DNA of 64,000 nucleotides from Cherax quadricarinatus (Eukaryota > Arthropoda > Malacostraca > Decapoda > Parastacidae): assembly GCF_038502225.1 (NCBI RefSeq), contig NC_091298.1, forward strand, positions 35,943,344 through 36,007,343. Direction: 5' to 3'. A program made the translations under genes and the position numbers. This document shows positions 46,793 to 56,772 of the stretch, in pieces. The number at the start of each line of letters is the position of its first letter. Position 1 is the stretch's first letter. Under the pieces are notes generated by a model that did no database searches, had not been told where the DNA came from, and saw only the letters and a program-made list of their open reading frames with translations.

Positions 46793-46953
46793 TGACAAAA
46801 GTAATACAATATGGTAGAGCAATTAATTCGTACATGAGTATTACTTTTGTCACTACCACTACTACTACTACTACTACTACCACTAGTGAACATCGAAATG
46901 GTACCTCACTAGTATTCACCTCACTCTGAGCCTTTATATACCCTCTGTGTCCG

Positions 46954-46964
46954 TGTATTGTTTG
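46954..46964 (+). repeat. Target-site duplication (left) of family D LINE
   Basis: TGTATTGTTTG, identical to 52036-52046. Confidence 0.8.
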
Positions 46965-47356
46965 GTACAAGAAGCGATCAAGCGACTTAGCTCGAGTGGT
47001 GACGTGTGCTTACCTAACACATCGACGATCTCGCCTCTCTCGAAATTATCCCGTGTTGAGTAGTGCTTGCTGGACCTTCGTCTTCCTCTCCACCATCAGG
47101 ATTGGTGCGTCGGTGGTTGCCGACCGAAGGGCAGGAAGCCTCTTGCTGCCTGAATTCTCTTCGCCTGTTGACTGCACGCCATACAGCCAGTCTCGCCACC
47201 ACTCAGGATATACAGTGCTCCATCAAGCTACAGTTCACCTCCTCAGTGTCCTGCGCCAGGCAAGTACGTGTGTCTACTTACACGTACTTGCCTAGCTGAG
47301 TACTCTCACTTTTTGGCCGATTGTCACCTCCAATTACATCTTTTCGTAATTAGACG

Positions 47357-48955
47357 ATGCCTTCCACCTCCCACCCCCCTTCCACTCTCCCCCAACCTCC
47401 CACACCTGCCTCTGCTTCTACTAAATCCAATTCCTTCTCGCTAAACCTCAAATTCTCTAATCCTGATGCCACTATCTGTCCGGAAAATTTATTATATCAG
47501 ATCACTGGTGCACCTCAACTTAAAGTCTTCAAAACCAACTCAGGCTTCAAACTCCTTCTTGACAAACATTCCTACGAAGCGTACACCTCAAGCGATACCA
47601 GACAAAAACTTCTCAACGCAGGCTTCACCATTATTTGGACTCCTGAGCACCGTGCCAAAAGCACAGTCATTGCTAAACACGTAGACTACTCTCTCCTGAC
47701 AGCCTATGACACAGACAAAGAAGACTTAATAAAAGATATCAGTACTAAGAACAAAGTCTCTGTTGACGATATTTACAGACCAGAAAACTCTACCATTCTC
47801 AAAATACGCTGTTCTACTCCTGCTGACGCCTCTACACTCTTCAGTCAAGGAATCTTTGCCAAGACCATCCGCATTCCTCCAAACGCTCTCTTCACTCCGA
47901 ACTTCCACCCAATCACACAATGTCTTAAATGCTACAAATTCGGCCACGACAAAAACACATGCACATCTACACAAGTCTGCTCCAGATGTTCAGCAACTGG
48001 CCACTTCTGGAATACTTGCAACCTCCCTCTTAAATGTTCTAACTGCGGCGGGTCACACACTGCAGTTGCAAATTCCTGCCCTTCTAGAAAGCACATTCTC
48101 TCCTCCCTCAGAGCAAACCAACCTCCCTCCCTCCCCAACCCCTTCCCTGCTCCTCCCTCCCCTTCCTTACCTCCCTCCCCTTCCACACCTCCCTCCCCTA
48201 CCCCCAATGCCTGGGCCTCCCCACGCACTTGGTCTACCTCTTCTACTCTACACACATCAAACACCAACACACAGACTACAAGCACTTCTCCTTCTACACC
48301 CACACTAGACTACAAAACTAACTGTCAACTTGCCACTGCTGCCCACTCTGCGATGGTAATCTCACAAGCTTACCAATCAGACTACTCACATGTCCTTAAC
48401 CTAATCTTGTCTGCTAACAATCTTCCCTCTTTAATTATCCCTCCTTCCTGCTTCTCTTCCAAGCCTCCTACAACCTCTCCCTCCTTCCTCTCTCCCACCC
48501 CCCCACTTCCTACTCCCACCAGCTCTCCTCCTCCACTACCTCTCTTCACTACTTCTACACCTCCCACCAACACCCCTACTGCTACTGCTACGACCACCCC
48601 TCCCCCCACTTCCTTACCCACTTCATCCCCTTCCAAAGCTTCCACTTCCTCACAGCTTACCAAAACTTCCACTTCCTCTGCATCCACCTTCGCCCACTCC
48701 ACCACAACCAAAACCTCATCCAGGTCCAACTCCACCTCCTCCAGACAAAATCCACTCAAACCTAAACCTACCCCAACTTCTAACGGACAGACCAAAGAAC
48801 ATAAAAACAGATCCATCTCTTCCTCCCCCTCCAGGAAACGGGTCCGTAGCACCTACAAACACACATCCACTGATGGCACCACTATCACGGGCTTTAATCC
48901 AAACTCCTCCCCCGACATTAACTTTGCTAAGACGAAACCATTAAATCACGTTTAA
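47357..48955 (+). CDS. Family D LINE ORF1, gag-like with three zinc knuckles
   Basis: The 532-aa frame starts at ATG. The N-terminal 180 residues include a domain of the kind seen before C2HC knuckles in Jockey/I ORF1 proteins (VDDIYRPENSTILKIRCST). Three knuckles follow at about residues 194-240: CLKCYKFGHDKNTC and CSRCSATGHFWNTC (both CX2CX4HX4C), then CSNCGGSHTAVANSC (CX2CX3HX6C). The C-terminal half is Ser/Thr/Pro-rich and low in complexity, with a basic tail (SPSRKRVRS). The role is binding element RNA and delivering it to the nucleus. The stop overlaps the start of the ORF2 open frame. Confidence 0.85.
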   Translation: MPSTSHPPSTLPQPPTPASASTKSNSFSLNLKFSNPDATICPENLLYQITGAPQLKVFKTNSGFKLLLDKHSYEAYTSSDTRQKLLNAGFTIIWTPEHRAKSTVIAKHVDYSLLTAYDTDKEDLIKDISTKNKVSVDDIYRPENSTILKIRCSTPADASTLFSQGIFAKTIRIPPNALFTPNFHPITQCLKCYKFGHDKNTCTSTQVCSRCSATGHFWNTCNLPLKCSNCGGSHTAVANSCPSRKHILSSLRANQPPSLPNPFPAPPSPSLPPSPSTPPSPTPNAWASPRTWSTSSTLHTSNTNTQTTSTSPSTPTLDYKTNCQLATAAHSAMVISQAYQSDYSHVLNLILSANNLPSLIIPPSCFSSKPPTTSPSFLSPTPPLPTPTSSPPPLPLFTTSTPPTNTPTATATTTPPPTSLPTSSPSKASTSSQLTKTSTSSASTFAHSTTTKTSSRSNSTSSRQNPLKPKPTPTSNGQTKEHKNRSISSSPSRKRVRSTYKHTSTDGTTITGFNPNSSPDINFAKTKPLNHV

Positions 48956-51698
48956 GGCGATTCAGTTCAACGTACGTTCTTACTTTACAATTAGACACCT
49001 ACTGGCCGAGCTCCTTGAAGCAGAGAGGCCAGATATTGTTTTGCTAAACAGTACCTGCCTCAAAGCCCCTCAATGTATCCGCCATTATGGTTATACTGCA
49101 CTACAGTCCCCCTATGATCCCCACGATGGGGTTGCCATCCTTGTCAATTCCAACATAAAACATGAATTTCTCCCAATCCCTTTTATTCACCAACACTGTC
49201 TTGCGGTCAGAATACACACCCACCTTGGCCCCTTTATCTTTTTCACCACCTATGCTCGCCCAAACACTACTCTCAACATACACGACCTCTCCTTAGTCTT
49301 CAACTACACCAACACACCAACTTACCTACTAGCTGACATGAATGCCAAACACACTGCCTTTCATCACACCAGTAACAACCAACTTGGTCACCAATTACTC
49401 AACTTCACAAACCATAAACACCTAATTCATCTTGGCCCAGACTTCAATACCTTCTTCAACCACACGGGCCAAGGCAAACCAGACATCATTCTGGCAAACC
49501 GAGCCAGCTCTCTATTTCAACATTACATCTCACCTGGCCCTATTACAGGCTCTGATCACATCCCAGTCATCTTACACATCTCCTCCAACCCTATCCTCAT
49601 TCCAACCACACCTTCATTCTCCTACAAGAACGCTGACTGGGATGCTTTCAAACAACACATAGACAATATTAACCTCACCTATGACTACAACAACAAACCT
49701 ATCTCTGACATCGATACTCAACTTGATCTCATCCAGGACACCATTACACAAGCAGCCAACATCGCAATACCAAAGAAAACTCACACCACTCGTTATTCCT
49801 TCAAACCGTCACTCAGAACAAGAAGACTAATTATCTGCTACCACAACCGCTTCCTCTACAACACACATAGATTTAATCAAGTCCGATTAGATCTCACTTA
49901 CCTTAGAAACAACATTTTACACAGCCTAGACCAAGACCACAACAATCACTGGTCACGACTAATACAACAAGCGGACAGGCAGCGTGTTAAAAACACTAAA
50001 GCCTTCTGGAACTTTATCAAAAAAATCAGAGGCACTACTCCCACCAACAAATTCAAACACATCACCCACAACAACACACACATCTCAGACCCACAGGCTG
50101 CTACCAACATCTTCAAACACATCTGGGAGAACATCTTCCACGCTCACCCACCTCACCCTAACGTTATTCAACACATTCAGAACATAGAACACTGGAACAC
50201 TGCACACACACAAGAAACAACACCAGACAGCCACATACATCTAGACACTCTTACCTCCTCCCAAGAACTCGACACTCCTTTCACCAACACAGACATTAAA
50301 ACTCTCCTCAGACACCTTCCTCCAAAGGCTCCTGGTGCCTCTGGCCTAAACCATATTATCCTGAAACACCTTCCTGACTCTATCATTACTGCCTACACAA
50401 ACCTCCTCAATGCCTCCCTTGCCTCTGGATACTTCCCTTCCCTCTTCAAAGCTGCTACTGCTATCCTCCTTCCTAAACCCAATAAAGACCACTCTGACCC
50501 TAGAAACTATCGCCCTATCAGCCTCCTCGAAACTTTAGGAAAACTCTTTGAAAAACTCATTAATCATCGCCTTCGCAGATACCTGGAACATAATTCTCTA
50601 CTTTCAGATGGCCAGTTTGGCTTCAGAACACACAGATCCACACAGGATGCCATTAACATCATTCTCAACTACATCCACATAAACACAAAACAAAGAAACA
50701 GGACAGCCCTGGTTGCAAAAGACGTTGAAAAAGCTTTTGACACTGTGTGGCACGAGGGGCTCAAGTACAAACTCTGCACTAACTTCAACCTGCCTCTCAA
50801 TACTCGTAAACTCCTCTGCAACTTCCTAGACGGCCGTACCATGAGAATCAAATTCCAAGGCTGTTACTCTGACTACTTCACACTAAATGCTGGAGTACCC
50901 CAGGGATCTGTCCTTTCCCCTACCCTCTACATTTTATACACTAACGACATTCCAACACCTGTATACCACAACTCCATCACACTAGCCTATGCAGACGACA
51001 TTACACAACTTATCACTCATGCCAATATAGATACACTCACACACAAAACACAAAATGAGGTTGACAGGATAGCCATCTGGGAACAAAAATGGAGGATCAA
51101 AACCAATGCAGCAAAATCCAGCATTACGTATTTTAACTACAGGAAACGTGATCCTCCATTACCTGTCGAACTCAGAACAGCTGACACCCGCACTTACTTC
51201 CCTATCACACAATCTGTCACTGTCCTTGGCGTTAATCTTGACTACCTTCTTCGTTTACACGGACACATTCACTCAAGGCATGCAATAGCTAGTAAGGCCC
51301 TTGCGGGCCTCTACAAGCTGAAACATGCCTCTCAACGCACCAAACTACACCTCTACAAATCCCTAATACGTCCTCTGATAACTTACTCTCCTCTAGCCCT
51401 CTCTCTTGCAGCAAAAACAAACTTACTTAAACTGCAGCGTGTCCAGAACAAGGCGCTGCGCTGGGTGCTTGATGTCAGATGGGAGGACTTCGCCACAAGC
51501 GAGTCTCTCCATGCCCAGTTAGACGTCCCTGCGCTGAATCTGTACTGGAAGAGGCTCAGTGACAGACAGATAGACAAACTTGAGACACGACATGACTACT
51601 GGACCTCTCTCCTTGACGAAGACATTCGCAGACCCACAAACCAACACAACCTTTTCTACTCCTTGCATGATCCTGCTCCTAACCCTACTTACAAATAA
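48945..51698 (+). CDS. Family D LINE ORF2: endonuclease and reverse transcriptase
   Basis: The open frame is 917 codons. The N-terminus reads FKAIQFNVRS, the usual start of an AP-like endonuclease. Catalytic landmarks are the LADMNAKH block (about 49330) and GSDHIPVIL (about 49550). Reverse-transcriptase motifs are AILLPKPNKD, NYRPISLLETLGK, VEKAFDTVWH (about 50725), AGVPQGSVLSPTLY (about 50890) and YADDITQL (about 50990). A C-terminal arm follows (YKSLIRPLITYSPLALS, LQRVQNKALRW). No RNase H domain is recognised. Nimb-like or other I/Jockey clades are possible. No ATG lies near the start; the first methionine falls inside the endonuclease (about 49336), so translation probably couples to ORF1. 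Confidence 0.88.
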   Translation: MTFKAIQFNVRSYFTIRHLLAELLEAERPDIVLLNSTCLKAPQCIRHYGYTALQSPYDPHDGVAILVNSNIKHEFLPIPFIHQHCLAVRIHTHLGPFIFFTTYARPNTTLNIHDLSLVFNYTNTPTYLLADMNAKHTAFHHTSNNQLGHQLLNFTNHKHLIHLGPDFNTFFNHTGQGKPDIILANRASSLFQHYISPGPITGSDHIPVILHISSNPILIPTTPSFSYKNADWDAFKQHIDNINLTYDYNNKPISDIDTQLDLIQDTITQAANIAIPKKTHTTRYSFKPSLRTRRLIICYHNRFLYNTHRFNQVRLDLTYLRNNILHSLDQDHNNHWSRLIQQADRQRVKNTKAFWNFIKKIRGTTPTNKFKHITHNNTHISDPQAATNIFKHIWENIFHAHPPHPNVIQHIQNIEHWNTAHTQETTPDSHIHLDTLTSSQELDTPFTNTDIKTLLRHLPPKAPGASGLNHIILKHLPDSIITAYTNLLNASLASGYFPSLFKAATAILLPKPNKDHSDPRNYRPISLLETLGKLFEKLINHRLRRYLEHNSLLSDGQFGFRTHRSTQDAINIILNYIHINTKQRNRTALVAKDVEKAFDTVWHEGLKYKLCTNFNLPLNTRKLLCNFLDGRTMRIKFQGCYSDYFTLNAGVPQGSVLSPTLYILYTNDIPTPVYHNSITLAYADDITQLITHANIDTLTHKTQNEVDRIAIWEQKWRIKTNAAKSSITYFNYRKRDPPLPVELRTADTRTYFPITQSVTVLGVNLDYLLRLHGHIHSRHAIASKALAGLYKLKHASQRTKLHLYKSLIRPLITYSPLALSLAAKTNLLKLQRVQNKALRWVLDVRWEDFATSESLHAQLDVPALNLYWKRLSDRQIDKLETRHDYWTSLLDEDIRRPTNQHNLFYSLHDPAPNPTYK

Positions 51699-52014
51699 CC
51701 TTGGATCCGCTGACAGGTACCTTCTAAGACAGGTACCATTCTCTGACCCACGTTCGCCTTAGCTTTTTGGGTTAAGACATGACTCAGTTCTGCACTCCTC
51801 TCTAGCTCTAAACGTCGCAAGTCCCTTACTCCCAGCTCACCCCACCGGAGTCCCAACAGAAGAACCGGAATTTCTCTTTTCAATATCTGTCCCACGATCG
51901 CCTTTGCTGCTGGGTTAAGCCCTGGCTCTATTTCTACGACTAAGAACACTCCTCTCCAGCACTATTCTTCGTCTGTCCCGTCTTCCCCGCTCATCCCATT
52001 TGGGATCTTACCTG

Positions 52015-52035
52015 AACTTTCGTTCGTTCGTTCGT
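52015..52035 (+). terminator. TTCG-repeat 3' tail of family D
   Basis: CTTTCGTTCGTTCGTTCGT precedes the right target-site duplication. A short simple-repeat tail instead of poly-A is common in I-like and CR1-like LINEs. Confidence 0.65.
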
Positions 52036-52046
52036 TGTATTGTTTG
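52036..52046 (+). repeat. Target-site duplication (right) of family D LINE
   Basis: TGTATTGTTTG. The interrupted PLE sequence resumes as TAATGGCTTGATAAAGC. Confidence 0.8.
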
Positions 52047-52093
52047 TAATGGCTTGATAAAGCTCCTGGAGAGCGAAACGTTGCCACAATAAA
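52043..52093 (+). ncRNA. Hammerhead ribozyme motif, PLE family 4 (right)
   Basis: Plus-strand copy of 46628-46678, followed by AATAAATGTC and, at 52132-52152, by the terminal hairpin TGTC-GGTA-ATTC-TACC. The LINE insertion cut its unit just 5' of helix I. Confidence 0.55.
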
Positions 52094-52184
52094 TGTCACA
52101 TTAGTTGCACTTGTGTCCTTTTACTTTACATATTGTCGGTAATTCTACCAACTTTATTACAAGATCACAATTGCACCATGAACT

Positions 52185-52325
52185 GTGGTGTCACGACTGC
52201 ACCATTCATGGACCGTGGTGTCACGACTGCACCATTCATGGACCGTGGTGTCACGACTGCACCATTCATGCACCGTGGTGTCACAACTGCACCATTCATG
52301 TGCACTGGTGGTACGTCTGCATTGC
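52185..52325 (+). repeat. 30-bp tandem repeat, about 4.5 units
   Basis: The unit is GTGTCACGACTGCACCATTC then ATGGACCGTG. It is the same family as 38765-38888, and both sit beside a retroelement end. Confidence 0.9.
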
Positions 52326-52339
52326 GAGGTAATATTGTA

Positions 52340-52905
52340 TCTAACTTAGGCAACGTGATGTAGCTGATGCTATGAACCAGGAATATCAGTTATGAAGCAA
52401 TCCATCAATGGAAATGTCATGATAAAGACTTGGAAAGTTGGTAATGAAATAGATGAACTAAGTCGATGATGACAGTAATGAGGGAGAGGTAGCATATAAC
52501 TATTTAGAACTTAAGTCTGCCTACACATCAAATCATGTGTTACCCACCAGGAAACTCAACTACTATAACATCAGCGGACATGAATTTTTAATACAAAACA
52601 CTCCCAGCAGATAGTTATACGATAATGCGTTATAATTCATGGAGCTAGTACACAGAAGACAACTATTACCAGATAACTGATATAACTAATTACAGAGCGA
52701 TGAAATTCAAGGATGTAGAGTGAAAGTGAACATTCTAGTTCACTCTATTTGGACGAAATATTCTCCTACAAAATCATTAACGCATTTGTAGCGTACATCA
52801 TCAATATAAAATTGAAATACACCAGTAGCATAATTTTTTTAGCACACTTTTAATAGTGTTCATTATAGTATAAGTGTAGCAATTAGCTACACTTATACAT
52901 CTGCT
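52340..52905. other. No recognised feature
   Basis: AT-rich sequence. One local inverted repeat, TAGTATAAGTGTAGC/GCTACACTTATAC (about 52867-52899), is the only structure noticed. Confidence 0.45.
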
Positions 52906-53283
52906 GTTGGAAGACAGCAACCACCCAGGGAGGTATTACCGTCCTGCCGAGTGAGTGTGAAACAGAAACCTGTAACTGTTTTACATGATGGTAGGATTGC
53001 TGGCGTCTTTTTCCTGTTTCATAAACACGCTGGATAACAGGTATATCACGATACTTTTACCTACACTTAGGTCATACTACACAAAAGTGCACATGCATAT
53101 AAATACAAGCACACATCTAAGTTTTTCTTCTTCTTTTTTTTTAATAGCTCTTGTTCTTCTTTATTTTCTCTATTCTCCATTGGGAAGTGGAAAAGAATCA
53201 TTCCTCCATAAGCCATGCGTGTCTCATGAGACGACTAAAATGCCGGGAACAATGGGCTAGTAACCCCTTCTCCTGTAGAAAAT
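52906..53283 (+). repeat. RTE-associated interspersed repeat (5' segment)
   Basis: Text with GGAGGTATTACCGTCCTGCC, ACATGATGGTAGGATTGCTGG, CCATTGGGAAGTGG and ACTAAAATGCCGGGA directly precedes the RTE endonuclease frame. An inverted copy lies at 56480-56765. It is probably the RTE leader, although it also occurs alone. Confidence 0.65.
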
Positions 53284-53945
53284 ACTAAAAAAGTGAAGAA
53301 GAAAAACTTTATAAAACTGGGATGCTTGAATGTGCGTGGATGTAGTGCAGATAATAAGAAACAGATGTTTCCTGATGCTATGAATAAAAAGAAGCTGGAT
53401 GTCCTGGCTCTAACTGATACAAGGCTGAATGGGCTAGGTGAGCTTCAGTGGGGAGAAATAAATGGGATTAAGTCAGGGGCATTAAGTCAGGGGCATTAAG
53501 TCATGGGTAGCAATAATGTTGAAGGATCATTTATGAAAGGAGAAAAAGGGAATATAAATGAATAATTTGAAGGATTATATAGATTAAAATAAGGGTTGGA
53601 TGCGAAAAGTGAGTCACAATAATTATGTATGCACGTGGATAAGAAGGATGTAGAGGAGAGAGAGATTTTGGAGATGTTGAGCGAGTGTGTAGGAACTTTT
53701 GAACCAAGTGAGAAAGTAATTGTGGTAGGTGCCCTAAGTGCAAACGTAGGAGAAACCATTTAAAGAGGGTGTGGTAGGTAAGTTTGGAGTGCCAGGTGTA
53801 AATGATAATGGGAGCCCTTTCATTAAACTTTGTATAGAAAGGCGTTTGGTTATAGGTAATACATATGTTAAGAAAACGAGGATAAATAAGTATACAAAAT
53901 ATGATGTAGGGCGAAATGACAGTAGTTTGTTGGAGTACATACTGG

Positions 53946-53958
53946 TAAATCAAAGACT
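53946..53958 (+). repeat. Target-site duplication (left) of the inverted SINE pair
   Basis: TAAATCAAAGACT; the right copy at 54205-54217 is TAAATAAAAGACT, with one mismatch. Confidence 0.7.
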
Positions 53959-54204
53959 CACGAAATCGTAATGACACGATTGCAAACAAACCATACCACG
54001 GGTGGGGATAGAACCCGCGATCAGAGAGTCTCAAAACTCCAGACCGTCGCGTTAGCCACTGAACCAGCTAGCCACAATAAGATTCATCCAACTACGTATA
54101 TAGTTGAATGAATCTTATTGTGGCTAGCTGGTCCAGTGGCTAACGCGACGGTCTGGAGTTTTGAGACTCTGATCGCGGGTTCTATCCCCGCCCGTGGTAT
54201 GGTT
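53959..54204. mobile_element. Inverted pair of tRNA-derived SINEs
   Basis: A minus-strand SINE (53959-54094) and a plus-strand SINE (about 54098-54204) mirror each other around 54096. Both have the A-box-like CTAGCTGGTCCAGTGG region and the B-box-like GGGTTCTATCCC. A 13-bp near-identical duplication flanks the pair as a unit, and it interrupts the RTE frame. Confidence 0.8.
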
Positions 54205-54830
54205 TAAATAAAAGACTGTTGGATATACTTTTTACTTGTAGCTACAGTGAGAGTAAAAGGGAGATGGGTTACAAGGAAAACAGAAGCAGCAGGTAAGAGA
54301 TAGGTGATGGTTTATAAGCTAAAAGAGGAGTCGGTTATAGAAAGATATAAACAACTACTGGAGGAGAGATGGGCTAGTGAGAGTAATGGGGTTGAAGATG
54401 TATGGGGTAGAATGAAGTGCTAAAGCGTTCAGCAGAAGTTTGTGGTTACAGAAAAGTTGGTGTGGGAGGGAAGAAGAGCGGTTGGTGGAATGATCATGTA
54501 AAGAGAGTAGTATGAGAGAAAAAGTTACCATATGAGAGGTTTTTACAAAACAGAAGTGATGCAAGGAGGGAGGAGTATATGGAGAGGAAAAGAAAGGTTA
54601 AAAGAGTGTCGAAGCAATTTAAAAAGATAACAAATGAGAGAGTGGGTGAGATGTTATCAACAAATTTTGTTGAAAATAAGAAAAAGGTTTCGAGTGAGAT
54701 TAATAAGCTAAGGAAGCCTAGGGAACGAATGGATTTGACAGTTAAAAGTAGGAGAAGAGAGTTATTAAATGGAGAGGATGGAAGAAATAATTTGAGGACT
54801 TGTTAAATGTTAATGAAGATAGGGAACTGT

Positions 54831-55171
54831 GATTTCGTGTATAGGGCAAGGAGGAATAACATCCTGTAGAAGTGAGGAAGAGCCAGTTGTGAGTGTGTGC
54901 CAGCTAGGCACACACTGGAAAATTTGGTGAGTTCAAACAGCAACCTCTCTGCAACATCAACAAGTGCTGGATGGAGCATTTGTGTTAAGTGTTGTGGCCT
55001 AAACCAGTGAAACCCCCTGCTGAGCCCTGTGGAAATGACATAGCAACTTTATATACATCAGCATCCAGTGAGGTTAAATGTTCTTCACCTGCTGCAATGT
55101 GAGGGAGCCAGGGGTGGAGGTTTGTCCTTTAGGGCTTGTGCCGTACTAACATCCTTAGGAGCGATGTTATT
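54831..55171. other. No recognised feature
   Basis: No domain or repeat family is seen. Short frames only. Confidence 0.4.
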
Positions 55172-55226
55172 CTCACTGGTTATAAGCCTCAGTGCTCCAA
55201 GAGCACTGAGGCTTATAACCAGTGAG
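55172..55226. repeat. Perfect short palindrome, 26-bp arms, 3-bp loop
   Basis: CTCACTGGTTATAAGCCTCA then GTGCTC, loop CAA, then the exact reverse complement. A partial third copy of the arm follows (about 55230-55260). Confidence 0.9.
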
Positions 55227-55559
55227 GATAACAGAGGCTTATAACGAGTGAGGATAACCAGAGGATTCTATTTTTTTGCTTATTTGGACTCTGATTTTTG
55301 GGGGGTCAGGTATCCTGTTATTGGCATTTGCCCGGCGAGTGTTTGTTCCCCCCTCTCTCTCTCTCTCAGCGAAAATGAAAATGAATATGATCGATATGTT
55401 TGGTGTACTAGCTTCACGAGCTAGTTCACCAAACAGGGAGGAGAATGAAATTAGCTTAGAAGCTCGCACAACATCGAATGTCCTCGGATGGCGGTAAAAC
55501 AGCTAGCTCTGCTGGCTGCGCCATTCTTCTAGGACTGGCTTTGTCTGTGGTTTAAAACG

Positions 55560-55640
55560 TCATGTGATTCCCGCTCATCATGTGGCGGGCCAGTACAACA
55601 TGGGCTCGAATCCTGGCTAGTGAGGTGTTATTAATCAATA
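55560..55640 (+). repeat. Possible tRNA-derived SINE fragment
   Basis: A B-box-like GGCTCGAATCC (about 55606) follows a GTGGCGGGCCAGTAC region; no clear A box is present. It precedes a TA tract. This is tentative. Confidence 0.3.
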
Positions 55641-55650
55641 CCACTCGTTC

Positions 55651-55652
<2 letters not shown>

Positions 55653-55693
<41 letters not shown>
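55653..55693. repeat. TA microsatellite
   Basis: About 20 TA repeats directly left of an RTE 3' UTR fragment. Confidence 0.95.
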
Positions 55694-56274
<581 letters not shown>

Positions 56275-56479
56275 GGAATTCGTGTGTATTTTTGTTTATA
56301 AGGGGATGGGGTCAACCTCTGGTGTAAATTGTGGGACCCATAGCCTCGGAGAAGTGGATAAAAAGACTTCAAGGAAGAATATTTGGATTTCTTCCTGAAG
56401 CCGTTTGAATATTCCACATCCCCTACCACCCCATATATAAAAAGGAAAAATGAAAGTTTCTCATTTTACATTTATTAAT

Positions 56480-56765
56480 ATATACAGGAGAAGAGGTTAC
56501 TAGCCCCTTGCTCCCGGCATTTTAGTCGCCTCTTACAACACACATGGCTTACGGAGGAAGAATTCTGTTCCACTTCCCCATGGAGATAAGAGGAAATAAA
56601 CAAGAACAAGAACTAGAAAGAAAATAGAAGAAAACCCAGAGGTGTGTGTATATATATGCTTGTACATGCATGTGTAGTGTGACCTAAGTGTAAGTAGAAG
56701 TAGCAAGACGGACCTGAAATCTTGCATGTGTATGAGACAGAATAAATAGACACCAGCAATCTACC
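56480..56765 (-). repeat. RTE-associated interspersed repeat (inverted copy)
   Basis: Inverted copy of the block at 52979-53283: GATGGTAGATTGCTGG, ACACTTAGGTCACACTACAC, CCATGGGGAAGTGG, ACTAAAATGCCGGGA. Confidence 0.7.
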
Positions 56766-56772
56766 ATCGTGT

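Larger units (their letters stand above)
46599..46964. mobile_element. Head-to-head PLE family 4 ends (left part of interrupted element)
   Basis: Minus-strand end at 46599-46805 and an inverted plus-strand copy at 46838-46964 that continues after the family D insertion at 52047-52135. The arms match through AGTAATAC, the trinucleotide runs and the TTTATATA box. The turn is about 30 bases (about 46806-46837). Confidence 0.75.
46965..52035 (+). mobile_element. Full-length family D LINE (Jockey/I superfamily), apparently intact
   Basis: About 5.07 kb with a 392-bp 5' UTR, ORF1 (47357-48955), ORF2 (48945-51698) and a 337-bp 3' UTR ending in TTCG repeats rather than poly-A. It is flanked by an 11-bp duplication inside PLE family 4, just upstream of that element's ribozyme. 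Both frames are free of stops, so it may be recently active. Confidence 0.85.
53284..54830 (+). pseudogene. RTE-type LINE endonuclease region, decayed, with SINE insertion
   Basis: Endonuclease-fold text starts at FIKLGCLNVRGCSADNKK (about 53300), then LDVLALTDTRLNG, then a broken region. VVGALSAN (equivalent to a GDLNA motif) is near 53725, and GKFGVPGVNDNG and RRLVIGNTYVKK lie at 53771-53900. The copy is cut by an inverted SINE pair at 53959-54204. After it, RLLDILF and a charged stretch (54580-54806, RKRKVKRVSKQFKK) continue. Many stops make it non-functional. Confidence 0.65.

Noticed and set aside
48382..48852. 156-codon minus-strand frame rich in E, V and G
   Set aside because: Shadow of the Ser/Thr/Pro-rich part of family D ORF1.
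54098..54204. Functional tRNA gene
   Set aside because: A and B boxes are present, but the anticodon arm and acceptor stem do not form a normal tRNA, and identical copies occur with SINE bodies.
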